From: Longispora albida DSM 44784
GTDB lineage: Bacteria > Actinomycetota > Actinomycetes > Mycobacteriales > Micromonosporaceae
Direction of reading: 5' to 3'
DNA length: 64,000 nucleotides
Assembly: GCF_000379825.1 (NCBI RefSeq)
Contig: NZ_KB903835.1
Coordinates: 124,599 to 188,598 of the forward strand
Part shown: piece by piece, positions 1-8,753 of the stretch
Position numbering within the stretch: the first letter of the stretch is position 1
Layout of the letters: the number at the start of each line of letters is the position of its first letter
The notes under the pieces: model-generated
The model's input: only the letters and a program-made list of their open reading frames with translations
What the model was told of the DNA's origin: nothing
The model's database searches: none
Made by a program: the position numbers and the translations under genes

Positions 1-249
1 CGACGGCAGGTGCTCATCACGTGCGATGCCGGATCCGACGGCGGCGAGCACGCCGCACGCCGCCGCGCCGAAGACGCCGCCCGTGCCCTGGCCGCGCTCG
101 GCGTGACCACCCGGGTCCTCGACGGCGCCAGCGCCACCGCCGCCCTCGCCTCGGCCGCCGACCCCTACCGGCCGCCCCGCAACGGCGGCCTCGCCGCACC
201 CGGCCAGACCATCACCGCTCCTACTGACCCCTCCAGGACCACGTCATGA
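1..249 (+). CDS. C-terminal fragment of a conjugation-operon protein (5' end outside window)
   Basis: The reading frame is open from the first base of the window and stops at 247-249, so only the last 82 or so residues are present; a GTG at 10 lies inside the frame and is probably not the real start. The visible part has an alpha/beta end (RRQVLITCDAG, then a helix, then TTRVLDG) and a Pro-rich tail. Its position directly before a VirB4-like ATPase suits the SCO6880-type protein found there in actinobacterial conjugation operons, but that identity rests mainly on context. Its stop overlaps the ATG of the next gene, so the two are probably co-translated. Confidence 0.55.
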   Translation, partial: RRQVLITCDAGSDGGEHAARRRAEDAARALAALGVTTRVLDGASATAALASAADPYRPPRNGGLAAPGQTITAPTDPSRTTS

Positions 250-455
250 ACCGCACCACCCGCACTCCTCGCACCAACTCCCGCCGCGACCTGGCCGCGC
301 TGATGGCCTCGCGCCCCGGCGGCCGGCACCCCGCCAGCCTCGACGAGGCACTGCCTGGCGAGACCCGCAACGGCCGCACCACCCGCACCGCCCCGCCGCG
401 CAGCTCGGGCGTGCGGCTCGGGCAGGTTTTCCGCCTCACGATCGGCCGCGCGTGA
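246..455 (+). CDS. Small basic hypothetical protein of the conjugation operon
   Basis: A 69-residue protein rich in Arg, Thr and Pro, with no recognisable domain and no membrane segment. The ATG overlaps the stop of the preceding gene, and its own stop overlaps the GTG of the VirB4-like gene, so it lies in a tightly coupled operon. It may be an accessory or structural spacer protein of the transfer system. I do not recognise the family; the tight overlaps on both sides are the main support for its being real. Confidence 0.55.
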   Translation: MNRTTRTPRTNSRRDLAALMASRPGGRHPASLDEALPGETRNGRTTRTAPPRSSGVRLGQVFRLTIGRA

Positions 456-2251
456 TGGCGGTCCTGGACCGCCTGCGCCCCGCCCGCCCGGCGGCAGGCG
501 CAGGCGGCGGCGACCTGGCGGCGGCAGTCGCGCCCGCGTCCGTGGAGGTCGGGCCCCGGTGGCTGCGGCTCGGCGACGGCTACGCCGCCACCCTCATCGT
601 CACCGGCTACCCCGCTATGGTCGGACCGGCATGGCTGGAGCCGCTGCTCGCTTGGCCTGGCCGCCTCGACCTGACCGTGCACATCGACCCGGTGCCGGTG
701 CCGGTCGCCGCCCAGCGGCTCAAGACCCAGCGCGCCAAACTCGAATCCAGCCGCCGAGCCGACCACGACCGCGGCAAGCTGGCCGATCCGTACGTCGAGG
801 CCGCTGCGGATGATGCCGGTGACCTCGCCGACCGGCTCGCCCGCGGCGAAGCGAAGCTGTTCAAGGTCGGCCTGTACGTCACCGTGCACGCCCGCTCAGA
901 ACCGGAACTCCTCGCCGCGTGCACGCAGGTCAAAGCCGCCGCCGCCTCAAGCTTGCTGGAGATGCAGCCGGCGACGTGGCGGCAGATGCAGGGCTGGACC
1001 ACCACCCTGCCGCTCGGCGCCGACAGCCTCGGCATGACCCGCACCCTCGACACCGCCGCCCTCGCCGCCAGCTTCCCGCTCGCAGGTCCGGACCTTCCGG
1101 CTCCGCTGCCGGGCGAGCCGACGCAGACCGGGGGCGTGCTCTACGGCATCAACCCCGACTCGCCGGGCGTGATCTGGTGGGACCGCTGGGCTTGCGAGAA
1201 CCACAACTCCGTGGTCCTCGCCCGCTCGGGCGCGGGCAAGAGCTACTTCGTGAAGACGGAGATCCTGCGCTCCCTGTACTCCGGGGTGCAGGTCTCGGTC
1301 ATCGACCCCGAAGACGAGTACCTGCGCCTCGCTTCGGCCGTCGGCGGTTCGGTGGTGCGGCTCGGCAGCCCCGGAGTGAAGATCAACCCCTTCGACCTGC
1401 CGGCCGAAGACAAACGCCCGGACGTGCTCACCCGGCGGGGGCTGTTCCTGCACACGTTCATCAGCGTGCTGCTCGGCGGTCAGCCCCCGCCGGCCGAACG
1501 CGCCGCACTCGACCGGGCGATCCTCGCCGCCTACCGCGACGCAGGCATCACCCCGGACCCCGCCACCCACCACCGCCAGGCCCCGCTGCTGGCCGACCTC
1601 GCCCAGGCGCTGACCGCTGACAGCGATCCGGCCGCCGCCGACCTCGCCGCCCGGCTCGCACCGTGGGTCGCCGGCAGCTTCAAGGACCTGTTCGACGGCC
1701 CCACCACGCACCGGCCCGACGGGCACCTCGTCGTCTGGTCGCTGCGGCACCTCCCAGATGAGATCCGCGGCGTCGGCACGCTCCTGGCCCTCGACCACAT
1801 CTGGCGCACCGTCGACCAGCCCGCCACCCCAGGACGGGCACAGCCTCGCCGGCTCGTCGTCGTCGACGAGGCGTGGCTGCTGATGCGCGAGGAAGCCGGC
1901 GCGATGTTCCTGTACCGGATGGCTAAAGCCAGCCGGAAACGCCGCGCGGGGCTGTGCGTCATTACCCAGGACGCGCCCGACTTCCTCAGCTCCCCGCTCG
2001 GGCAGGCCGTCGTCGCCAACGCCGCCACCCAGATCCTGATGCGCCAGTCACCGCAGGCCATCGACGCCGTCGCCGAAGCCTTCGGCCTCACCAGCGGCGA
2101 GAAACTCAAGCTCCTGTCCGCCGCCCGCGGCCAGGGACTACTCCTGTCCGGCTCGCACCGCACCCGGTTCGAGTCGGTCGCCTCCCCGTCCGAGCACCTG
2201 CTGTGCACCACCAACCCCGCCGACCTCATCGACGAAGAAGACCTCCTATGA
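452..2251 (+). CDS. VirB4-like conjugation ATPase
   Basis: A 599-residue ATPase of the VirB4/TraC type, which energises assembly of the conjugative type IV secretion channel and substrate passage at the inner face of the membrane. The C-terminal half has a Walker A (ARSGAGKS, Lys263) and a Walker B (VVVDEAWLLM, Asp472-Glu473), followed by the VITQD segment typical of the family. The N-terminal 230 residues have the looser fold seen in VirB4 proteins. GTG at 452 or ATG at 455 may start it; GTG overlaps the stop of the gene before. The stop overlaps the ATG of the VirD4-like gene, the usual actinobacterial order. Confidence 0.9.
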   Translation: MMAVLDRLRPARPAAGAGGGDLAAAVAPASVEVGPRWLRLGDGYAATLIVTGYPAMVGPAWLEPLLAWPGRLDLTVHIDPVPVPVAAQRLKTQRAKLESSRRADHDRGKLADPYVEAAADDAGDLADRLARGEAKLFKVGLYVTVHARSEPELLAACTQVKAAAASSLLEMQPATWRQMQGWTTTLPLGADSLGMTRTLDTAALAASFPLAGPDLPAPLPGEPTQTGGVLYGINPDSPGVIWWDRWACENHNSVVLARSGAGKSYFVKTEILRSLYSGVQVSVIDPEDEYLRLASAVGGSVVRLGSPGVKINPFDLPAEDKRPDVLTRRGLFLHTFISVLLGGQPPPAERAALDRAILAAYRDAGITPDPATHHRQAPLLADLAQALTADSDPAAADLAARLAPWVAGSFKDLFDGPTTHRPDGHLVVWSLRHLPDEIRGVGTLLALDHIWRTVDQPATPGRAQPRRLVVVDEAWLLMREEAGAMFLYRMAKASRKRRAGLCVITQDAPDFLSSPLGQAVVANAATQILMRQSPQAIDAVAEAFGLTSGEKLKLLSAARGQGLLLSGSHRTRFESVASPSEHLLCTTNPADLIDEEDLL

Positions 2252-4797
2252 CACCCCTCTCCCCGCCCCTTCAGGGGCCGCCCTCACCGGCCCCGTCACC
2301 CGCGCCCCCGGCACCCGAGCCGGGGGCGCGGCTGTATCAGCACCTGACCGACGCCGCGACCTGGGTGATCGACCGGCCCTGGCTCGCCGCGGTGGCTGTC
2401 GCCGCCCTGTTCGCGGTCGTGGCCGCCCGCAACATCGTCGCCACCCGGCGGCATCTGCATCATGCTGCCGGAGCCAAGGTGGTGACCATCGCGCCCCCGC
2501 CGGACGTCGATCCCGCCGGAGCCCGTTCACTGTGGGCTCACCTCGCAGGCGTTCTCACCCCGTCACGCTGGAAGCGCCTGGTGTACGGCGCGCCGCACGT
2601 GGTGTGGCAGTACGCCTGGAGCGGCCGGCAGCTGACCATCTCGGTCTGGGTACCCGGTACCGTTCCGCCCGGCACGGTGGAGCAGGCGGTGCGGGCCGCG
2701 TGGCCGAGTGCGGCGTGCACGACCTCCGACGCCGACATGCCGCTGCCCGCTGACCGCCCGGCCGCCGGGGGGCATCTGCTCCCGACAGCGGCCGAATGGC
2801 TGCCGCTGGCATCTGACCACGATGTCGACCCGCTGCGCGCGGTGTTCGCCGCCGGCTCTGTGCTGCACGACAGCGAACACGCCGTCGTGCAGATCCTTGC
2901 CCGCCCCGCCCGGCCCCGCCGGATCCGCCGCGCCCGCCAGGCCGCCGGCCGGCTACGGGTCGGCAAAACCGCCGTCCCGCACCTCAACCCGGCAGCACCC
3001 CTGATCTTCCTGATCGACCTGTTCGCCTCACCGAAGGGCTCCAGTACTCCGGCCGCGGCGAAAGCGCGACCGGATCCGCTGGTGCAACGAGACGTGAAGA
3101 TGATCATCGACAAGGTCAGTGCGGTGCCGCTGTGGGAGGCGGCCGTGCGCTACGCGGTGGCCGCCGATCCGCGGCTGGAACCGAAGAAGGCACGGCCCCG
3201 CCTGCGGGGGCTCGGTGACGGGCTCGCGTCTGCGTTCGCCGTCTACACCGGCCGTAACAGCCTGGGCCGCCGCTCCCGCATGCACGCTCCTGCGGCGACC
3301 CTGGCCGCGCGGCGGCTCGGTGCCGGATTCCTGGCCAGCACGCCAGAACTCGCGGGCCTCGCCGGCCTTCCGCAGGACCTCGCCGTCGCGGGTCTCAACC
3401 GGGCTAGGGCCAAGTCCGCTCCGGCGCCCACGGCGATCGCCTCGGGCGGGCGTGGTGATCTCAAGGAGCTGGGCCGTACCGAGATCGGCAACCGCAAGGT
3501 GGGCATGGCAGCAGCCGATGCCCGTTACCACGTGCACATGGTCGGCACGACCGGCTCGGGCAAGTCCACCCTCCTGGCCAACATGATCCTCGCCGACATC
3601 GCCGCCGGCCGGGGCACGGTCGTCATCGACCCGCACGGCGACCTCGCCCTCGATGTCCTCGACCGTATCCCCGACAGTGCCAAGGACCGGGTGGTGCTGT
3701 TCGATCCGCTGCAGGATGACAGTAAGAAGGGACTCAACCCGCCGACGCTCAACCCTCTCGAGCTGGGCGACGGGGCTGATGCGGATCTGATCGTCGACAA
3801 CCTGGTGTCCATCTGCGGCAGCATCTTCTCCCGCGCCTGGGGGCCGCGGATGGATGACATCATGCGGGTGGCGTGCCTGACCTTGCTGCGCAAACCGGAT
3901 GTGTCCTTGCAGCTGATCCCGCCGCTGCTGAACAACAAGCAGCTGCGGGCGGAGATGACCGCCGACATCCACGACTCCGCCGGCCTCGGCGGGTTCTGGA
4001 CCTGGTACGACGAGATGCCGATCGCGTTGCGGTCGCAGATGATCGGCCCGGTCCTGGCGCGCCTGAGGGCGTTCTTGCTGCGTGATTTCGTCCGCAAGAC
4101 GATGAGCTTCCCGAAGTCGTCGTTCAAGATGGGTGACATCCTCGACGGCGGGGTGCTCATCGTCCGCATCCCCAAGGGCGTCCTCGGCGAGGACACCTCC
4201 CGCCTGCTCGGGTCGCTGATCCTGGCCCAGGTGTGGCAGGCCGCCACCGCGCGAGCGGCCATCCCCGCCGATCAGCGCAAGGACTGTTCGGTATATCTCG
4301 ACGAAGCCCAGAATTTCTTGACCCTGGCCACCGGCATCGGCGACATGCTCGCCGAAGCCCGCAAGTACCGGCTCAGCATGGTTCTCGCTCACCAGGATTT
4401 GGCACAGTTCCCGAAAGACCTCCTGGCGGCGGTGTCAGCCAACGCGAGGAACAAGATCTACTTCACTGTGGCGCCGGAGGACGCTAAGGTCCTCGGTGCC
4501 CATGTGGAGCCTGAGCTCGACGAGCACGATCTCGCACACCTCGACGCCTACACCGCCGCCGCGCGCCTCGTCGTGAACGGCCGTCAGGAACCGGCGTTCA
4601 CGCTGAAGACCAACCCGCCGAAAGACATCGCCGGGCACAGCGAGGCGATCCGCAAGGCGGCCAGCGTCAAGGTGCCGCAGCAAAACATCGGCCGCTGGCA
4701 GCAACGCGCCGCTGAGCTTGCCTCCGCCAGCGCTGAGGAACAGGCCGACAAGAAGCGCTACAACGGGCCGCGCAAGCCCGTCACCGGCGACCTGTGA
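2248..4797 (+). CDS. VirD4/TraG-like type IV coupling ATPase
   Basis: An 849-residue coupling protein that would bring the relaxase-DNA complex to the conjugation channel. After a Pro-rich start, one membrane segment spans about residues 43-62. The motor domain has Walker A (GTTGSGKST, Lys439), then VVIDPHGDL, and a later Walker B-like VYLDEAQNF followed by LAHQDLAQF, all typical of TraG/VirD4 proteins. I start it at ATG 2248, which overlaps the VirB4 stop (ATGA); a longer open frame upstream lies inside the VirB4 gene and is not needed. A perfect 16-bp hairpin follows the stop, so the transfer operon probably ends here. Confidence 0.9.
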   Translation: MTPLSPPLQGPPSPAPSPAPPAPEPGARLYQHLTDAATWVIDRPWLAAVAVAALFAVVAARNIVATRRHLHHAAGAKVVTIAPPPDVDPAGARSLWAHLAGVLTPSRWKRLVYGAPHVVWQYAWSGRQLTISVWVPGTVPPGTVEQAVRAAWPSAACTTSDADMPLPADRPAAGGHLLPTAAEWLPLASDHDVDPLRAVFAAGSVLHDSEHAVVQILARPARPRRIRRARQAAGRLRVGKTAVPHLNPAAPLIFLIDLFASPKGSSTPAAAKARPDPLVQRDVKMIIDKVSAVPLWEAAVRYAVAADPRLEPKKARPRLRGLGDGLASAFAVYTGRNSLGRRSRMHAPAATLAARRLGAGFLASTPELAGLAGLPQDLAVAGLNRARAKSAPAPTAIASGGRGDLKELGRTEIGNRKVGMAAADARYHVHMVGTTGSGKSTLLANMILADIAAGRGTVVIDPHGDLALDVLDRIPDSAKDRVVLFDPLQDDSKKGLNPPTLNPLELGDGADADLIVDNLVSICGSIFSRAWGPRMDDIMRVACLTLLRKPDVSLQLIPPLLNNKQLRAEMTADIHDSAGLGGFWTWYDEMPIALRSQMIGPVLARLRAFLLRDFVRKTMSFPKSSFKMGDILDGGVLIVRIPKGVLGEDTSRLLGSLILAQVWQAATARAAIPADQRKDCSVYLDEAQNFLTLATGIGDMLAEARKYRLSMVLAHQDLAQFPKDLLAAVSANARNKIYFTVAPEDAKVLGAHVEPELDEHDLAHLDAYTAAARLVVNGRQEPAFTLKTNPPKDIAGHSEAIRKAASVKVPQQNIGRWQQRAAELASASAEEQADKKRYNGPRKPVTGDL

Positions 4798-4850
4798 GAC
4801 CCGACGTCCAGGGCTTCGTCGCCCCTTCGTTCAGTACCACGTCGCGGTGA

Positions 4851-4887
4851 CGCCCACCGGCTGGCCGATCAGGCCAGCCGGTGGGCG
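4851..4887 (+). terminator. Strong hairpin ending the conjugation operon
   Basis: A perfect 16-bp inverted repeat (arms 4851-4866 and 4872-4887) with loop GATCA lies 53 bases after the VirD4-like stop. There is no T-run, as is common for high-GC actinobacterial terminators. Confidence 0.7.
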
Positions 4888-4984
4888 TTCACGCAGCACG
4901 TGGCCCCAATCCGTCATCTGACTCCCATCCACCTCAGCCAGACACCCTCCAAGGGAGGGTCCCTTCCGCCTGGAGATCTTCCGC

Positions 4985-5851
4985 ATGCCTCGTAAAACTT
5001 CCCCGTCCGACGGCTTCTACGACAACACCCGCCACGTCACTCCCCGCGACAAGGAACTGCTGAAACTGCTCGCCGAACACCTCGTGCTGTCCACCAGCCA
5101 GATCGCGTCGCTGTTCTACCCCAGCCGCCGCCGCGCCCAGGCCCGCCTGAGGGTTCTGCACCAGGCGACCGTGCTGTCCCGGCACACCTGGGCCACCGAC
5201 GTAGGCGGGGTGACCGACTACCTGTACTCCCTCGGGCCGCTGGGAGTGCGGATCATGCCAGAGGCTGCCACCGACCTCGACAGCGTGCGCCGTCCCCTGC
5301 CGCGCAACCACCGTGACCGCATGGGCCGGCTGGTGGGCAGCAACAAGCTTGACCACACGCTCGGCGTCAACCAGTTCTTCGTCGACCTCACGGTCGCAGC
5401 CCGCCGCGCACCCGGCCGTCAACTCCACCGCTGGTGGTCTGAACGGCACGCGACGGCCGCCTACGACCGCTTCGGCATCCACCCCGACGGACACGGCGTC
5501 TGGCAAGAAGCCGGCCGCACCGTCGGCTTCTTCCTCGAGCATGACAACGGCACCGAGAACCACGCCCGGGTGCTCAGCAAGTTCCACGCCTACACCGAAC
5601 TCGCCGCCAACGGCGGCCCCATCTACCCCGTCCTGCTGTGGGTGCCCAGCGCCAGCCGCCGCGACAACCTCCTTGAGCGGATCGGCACCATCGACATCCC
5701 CGTCGCCGCCGCTGTGCAAGGCCCGGACCCTTCAGCACGCATCTGGCATCTCGCCGGCTACGGCGGCCCCTACCACCTGCACGAACTTCCCAGCGACCAC
5801 GGACCCGACAGCCCAGTCAACCCAGGCCGGTTCCGCGACACCACCGCCTGA
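4985..5851 (+). CDS. Replication-relaxation family protein, copy 1
   Basis: A 288-residue protein of the replication-relaxation family found on actinobacterial plasmids and conjugative elements. The N-terminal 90 residues form a winged helix (TPRDKELLKLLAEHLVLS, then TSQIASLFYPS) that should bind DNA. The rest contains the family's RWWSERH segment and GxxxGFFLEHDN, with a PYHLHELP end. ATG 4985 has a GGAG about 11 bases upstream. A second, clearly related gene follows after a hairpin. The family is tied to plasmid replication or DNA processing but its chemistry is unproven, so the exact role is inferred from context. Confidence 0.85.
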   Translation: MPRKTSPSDGFYDNTRHVTPRDKELLKLLAEHLVLSTSQIASLFYPSRRRAQARLRVLHQATVLSRHTWATDVGGVTDYLYSLGPLGVRIMPEAATDLDSVRRPLPRNHRDRMGRLVGSNKLDHTLGVNQFFVDLTVAARRAPGRQLHRWWSERHATAAYDRFGIHPDGHGVWQEAGRTVGFFLEHDNGTENHARVLSKFHAYTELAANGGPIYPVLLWVPSASRRDNLLERIGTIDIPVAAAVQGPDPSARIWHLAGYGGPYHLHELPSDHGPDSPVNPGRFRDTTA

Positions 5852-5869
5852 CCTCACCCATCCCCATAC

Positions 5870-5901
5870 CCGGGCGGGCTCCCATCGCGGAGCCCGCCCG
5901 G
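5870..5901 (+). terminator. GC-rich hairpin between the two replication-relaxation genes
   Basis: Perfect 13-bp inverted repeat (5870-5882 and 5889-5901, loop CATCGC). It lies just before the ribosome binding site of the next gene, so it may end transcription or stabilise mRNA. Confidence 0.5.
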
Positions 5902-5920
5902 TCCTGTTCTGGAGCACCTC

Positions 5921-6793
5921 ATGCCCGCACTCGCCACGTCCGCCTCCGCCCGCCTCCTGGCCGCCCTGCCCCGGCTCACACCCCGCGATCACCGGCTGTT
6001 GGACCTGCTCGCCGATCACACCGTCTTATCCACCAGCCAGATCGCGGCGATCACGTTCGGCAGCATGTCCGCGGCCCGCACCCGCCTCACGACACTCCAC
6101 CGCCTCGGCATGCTCTCCCGGCACGCCCGGGGCCTGGCCAGCGGAGGCCGATCCGAGTACCTGTACTCCCTCGGCCCCGCAGGCGCACTGCTGCGACCAC
6201 ACGCCTCCACCGGCCTCGACGGCCGGCACGAGCGCGTTCCCGCCCGCCACACCGACCGTGTGGCTCTGATCGCGGCCAGCCCGCACCTTGGCGACGCACT
6301 GGCCCGCAGCCAGTTCTTCGCCGATCTCACCGCCTCAGCCCGCACCAGCCCGGACACTCGATTGACTCGCTGGTGGTCGCACCGCCGCACCGCGGAAGTA
6401 TTCGGGCGTTTCGGTATCCGCGATGCCTCCTACGGGGTCTGGCAGCGCGGAGCCCGCACCACTGGCTTCTTCCTCTACCTCGACCCGGGGCGACAGCCCA
6501 TATCCAAGGTCCTGTCCCCCTTGGCCGGGCATCGGTGGCTGGCCGAGGTTGGACCCCGCCACCCCGTCCTGATCCAGACCACCACCGCCGCCAGGGCCAA
6601 AACGCTCCTCGACGTGATCGGCCGCTACCGCTGGGCCGGAGTGGAGGTCGCCGTGATCGTGGCCGGGGAGCACCCCGCCGAGCGGGTCTGGCGACTGGCG
6701 TCGGAACGCAGCGGCCCCTACGCCCTGCACGAGTTGCCCAGCCACCCCCAGGACGGAGCCGAGGACCTCACGATTCCGTACCCGGATCGCTAG
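5921..6793 (+). CDS. Replication-relaxation family protein, copy 2
   Basis: A 290-residue paralogue of the preceding gene with the same order of parts: winged helix (TPRDHRLLDLLADHTVLS, TSQIAAITFGS), then LYSLGPAG, a SRWWSHR-like TRWWSHRR segment, GARTTGFFLYLD, and a PYALHELPS end. The two copies have drifted well apart at the sequence level, so the duplication is old or the copies were acquired separately. ATG 5921 has TGGAG at a good distance. The stop is followed by an 18-bp palindrome and a repeat-rich gap, which may be the DNA these proteins act on. Confidence 0.85.
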   Translation: MPALATSASARLLAALPRLTPRDHRLLDLLADHTVLSTSQIAAITFGSMSAARTRLTTLHRLGMLSRHARGLASGGRSEYLYSLGPAGALLRPHASTGLDGRHERVPARHTDRVALIAASPHLGDALARSQFFADLTASARTSPDTRLTRWWSHRRTAEVFGRFGIRDASYGVWQRGARTTGFFLYLDPGRQPISKVLSPLAGHRWLAEVGPRHPVLIQTTTAARAKTLLDVIGRYRWAGVEVAVIVAGEHPAERVWRLASERSGPYALHELPSHPQDGAEDLTIPYPDR

Positions 6794-6798
6794 TCGAT

Positions 6799-7027
6799 CT
6801 CTCACAGTGCAGGTCAGCGCCCTGGTGCCCGCCGCGTTCCGCGCGAGCCAGGGCCGGCCGGCACACCTGCTCTCACAGCGCGGCCCCGCGCTGTGAGAGC
6901 AGGAATTTTCGAAGCCCCTCTCTCACAGCACACCCCGCCCAACGTGCCCGCCTGCTCTAACAGCGCAGGTCAGAGGCTGTTTTCAGAGCTGATTGCGCTC
7001 CGTTGGCGTCGCGCGGCGCTGTGAGAG
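6799..7027. repeat. Six copies of CTCTCACAG, possible iterons or operators
   Basis: The 9-base word CTCTCACAG occurs at 6799-6807, 6870-6878 and 6920-6928, with one mismatch at 6955-6963 (CTCTAACAG), and reversed at 6891-6899 and 7019-7027. The first and fifth copies extend further as CAGyGCAGGTCAG. The spacing is irregular. This gap lies directly after two replication-relaxation genes, so a replication or transfer origin, or an operator cluster, is plausible. Confidence 0.6.
6866..6903 (+). terminator. 18-bp perfect palindrome followed by AATTTTC
   Basis: Arms at 6866-6883 and 6886-6903 are perfectly complementary with a two-base loop (CC) and contain two facing copies of the CTCTCACAG word. 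A short T-run follows. It could end the replication-relaxation operon, act as a protein-binding cruciform, or both. Confidence 0.6.
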
Positions 7028-7302
7028 GCATCCCCTAACGTCGGGGGACCTTGATTTCCACCTTGCACCACCCGCACCACCCCGCCGGTCCGCTCGACGG
7101 ACTCCTCGCACAGCTGGCACGCCAGCCCACCCGCTCACGCCGGTCGGCCCACTGCTACGCGAGGCGCCCCGAGCCGCTCCCGCGGTCGCACCACCTGCAC
7201 CACCTCACGAACCCATGTACCCGGTGGGTTCCTCTCGCGGCCTGCCCGCATCGCACCATCCCCTTCCCCGCACAGCCGCGCGCAGCCCGGCTGCCTTCCG
7301 CC

Positions 7303-7323
7303 TTATCCACAGGCATATCCACA
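7303..7323. promoter_or_regulatory. Two DnaA-box-like words
   Basis: TTATCCACA at 7303-7311 matches the classical DnaA box exactly, and ATATCCACA at 7315-7323 differs by one base; their starts are 12 bases apart on the same strand. They may bind DnaA as part of an origin. Chance occurrence of one box is possible, but the tandem pair is less likely by chance. Confidence 0.5.
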
Positions 7324-7339
7324 AGGAGCCCGACCAGTC

Positions 7340-8026
7340 ATGACCGACGCCCCCGCCACCCGGGCCGCGATCACCACCGCGATCGTCGTCGTCCCCGACA
7401 ACGTGCCGTCTACGGCACTGGCCTCGGCCGACACGCTCGCCAGCCATCTCGGCATCACCGGCACACCCCAGACGATGTTCTGGACGAAGACCGTTCTGCC
7501 CTGGCAACGCCGCCACCTGCTCGAGCCGCGCACGCGCGGCAAGCAGACCCTGGCCGCCGGAGCCCCGGTCAAGTTCCTCGACCTCGCCGGGCAACGCCAC
7601 GCCGCCGCCATGACCGCCGGCATCCGCCACCACCAGTGGACGGAAGTCGTCAAGGGCACCCGCCCCGCCACGCCGTGGCACGTCTGGCTCGGCAAGCACA
7701 CCGCCGACCCCGACAAGCACCCGCTCGACTGGGCGGTCGCCCAGTACCGGGCACAGCCCCGGATCCTGGCCATGGCCACCCACAACGCCGGCTTCGGCCA
7801 GCAGTTCCCGACCGCGGACCTGGAAGCCCTCCAGACCGGCGGCCACGCCTACGCCACCTACTGCGCCCTGCGCGCTGTGTGCGGCGAAGCACTGATCCAG
7901 CCCGACGGCACCCGCCTCACCCCGGCCGGGCCGTCGATGGCAGACCACATCGCCTACCTCGGCCAAGCCCACGCCCAACTGGAGGCACTCGACCACAACC
8001 AGCGCATCCTCGCCCTGACCGGCTAG
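7340..8026 (+). CDS. Hypothetical protein, 228 residues
   Basis: A soluble protein with no recognised domain and no membrane segment or signal peptide. ATG 7340 has AAGGAG about 12 bases upstream. The stretch around residues 134-170 (AQPRILAM, DLEALQTGG) weakly resembles part of the gene at 16184 (GQPRIRAL, DLDALQAGP), so the two may share a domain; this is by eye only. It is the first gene of the large accessory block and sits next to the repeat region, so its expression could be tied to the elements there. Function unknown. Confidence 0.7.
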   Translation: MTDAPATRAAITTAIVVVPDNVPSTALASADTLASHLGITGTPQTMFWTKTVLPWQRRHLLEPRTRGKQTLAAGAPVKFLDLAGQRHAAAMTAGIRHHQWTEVVKGTRPATPWHVWLGKHTADPDKHPLDWAVAQYRAQPRILAMATHNAGFGQQFPTADLEALQTGGHAYATYCALRAVCGEALIQPDGTRLTPAGPSMADHIAYLGQAHAQLEALDHNQRILALTG

Positions 8027-8359
8027 GCATCACGCACCGACGGGCCCGATCCATTGGCTGGTCAGCGACCCGCCAACACCCACCTACCCATCAACCGCTA
8101 CCACCCTGACCACCACGATTTTGCGTACACACGGGTTCCACCACTGGCTGGCCTGGCGCACCAGGCCAGCCGGATCCCGGCCTCGAACGTCGAGGACCTG
8201 CGACCCGGCGGTACGCCGGGCGCCCCTGGCAGGGGCACCCTTCCCGCACGGCCCGCACAAGGGCCGCCCTTTCCCTCTTCCGGCCGCGAAACGACCGCCT
8301 CAAAAGGTTTCCGGCGCTGAACGGGGCGCCGTCACCCGACATGAAGGACCAGCCGATCC
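8027..8359. other. Gene-free 333-bp gap
   Basis: I see no convincing gene. It holds an 11-bp hairpin (8146-8171), a weaker GC-rich hairpin near 8218-8245 and the ribosome binding site (GAAGGA) of the next gene. Confidence 0.5.
8146..8171 (+). terminator. Hairpin after the gene at 7340
   Basis: Perfect 11-bp inverted repeat (8146-8156, 8161-8171) with a CGCA loop. The arm sequence GGCTGGCCTGG resembles the hairpin that ends the conjugation operon. Confidence 0.5.
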
Positions 8360-8608
8360 ATGAACCACACCTCACCAGGCGCCGAATGGCGGCCCGGAGA
8401 CCAGCTCGTCCTCCAGCACGGCAACGGCCTCGGCCGCGCCGACACCAGCGAGGTCGCGACGGTGCGCCGAGCCTGCCCGCTCACCGGGCAGCTCCACGTC
8501 GAACTCGCCACCGGGGCGAGCAGCGTGCTGCTACCCGGACTCATCGACCAGGTGCACCGGGTCACGCCGGCCTGGACCTACGACGACACCGGCCTGGTGC
8601 TGCGCTGA
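8360..8608 (+). CDS. Small hypothetical protein, 82 residues
   Basis: A short beta-rich protein (DQLVLQHGNG, ATVRRACP, LHVELATG) that may be a single small barrel, judged only from alternating hydrophobic residues. ATG 8360 has a GAAGGA about 12 bases upstream. A classical terminator with a T-run follows about 100 bases later. No family recognised. Confidence 0.6.
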   Translation: MNHTSPGAEWRPGDQLVLQHGNGLGRADTSEVATVRRACPLTGQLHVELATGASSVLLPGLIDQVHRVTPAWTYDDTGLVLR

Positions 8609-8707
8609 GCCGCTGTGTTCCCTGCGGCCACGTCGCCTTGTCTCGCCGGCCCCGCTACACACGCCCCTGACGCATCGCCCATCTCAGATCAACCCTCTCA
8701 ACCCGCG

Positions 8708-8735
8708 GCCCCGGCCTGCGGGGCTTTTTCTTTTC
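8708..8735 (+). terminator. Intrinsic terminator with T-run
   Basis: GCCCCG (8708-8713) pairs with CGGGGC (8719-8724) and is followed directly by TTTTTCTTTT. It is one of the few classical rho-independent terminators here. The ribosome binding site of the next gene follows at once. Confidence 0.75.
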
Positions 8736-8753
8736 CAGAAAGGGAATCCGACC

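Larger units (their letters stand above)
6794..7339. other. Gene-free 546-bp region, candidate origin or transfer site
   Basis: No convincing gene is present; the open frames here are Arg/Pro-rich shadows. The gap holds the CTCTCACAG repeats, the 18-bp palindrome and, at the far end, two DnaA-box-like words just before the ribosome binding site of the next gene. Together with the flanking replication-relaxation genes this is the best origin candidate in the window. It has no clear AT-rich unwinding stretch. Confidence 0.5.

Noticed and set aside
1954-2247. Longer start for the VirD4-like gene
   Set aside because: The extra part lies inside the VirB4 gene and is Arg/Pro-rich; ATG 2248 overlaps the VirB4 stop as usual.
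7051-8109. + strand frame of 352 codons overlapping the gene at 7340
   Set aside because: Arg/Pro/His-rich, lacks a ribosome binding site, and competes with the well-started 228-residue gene.
8054-8320. 88-codon frame in the gap after the gene at 7340
   Set aside because: Contains the hairpin, is Pro/Arg-rich and has no ribosome binding site.
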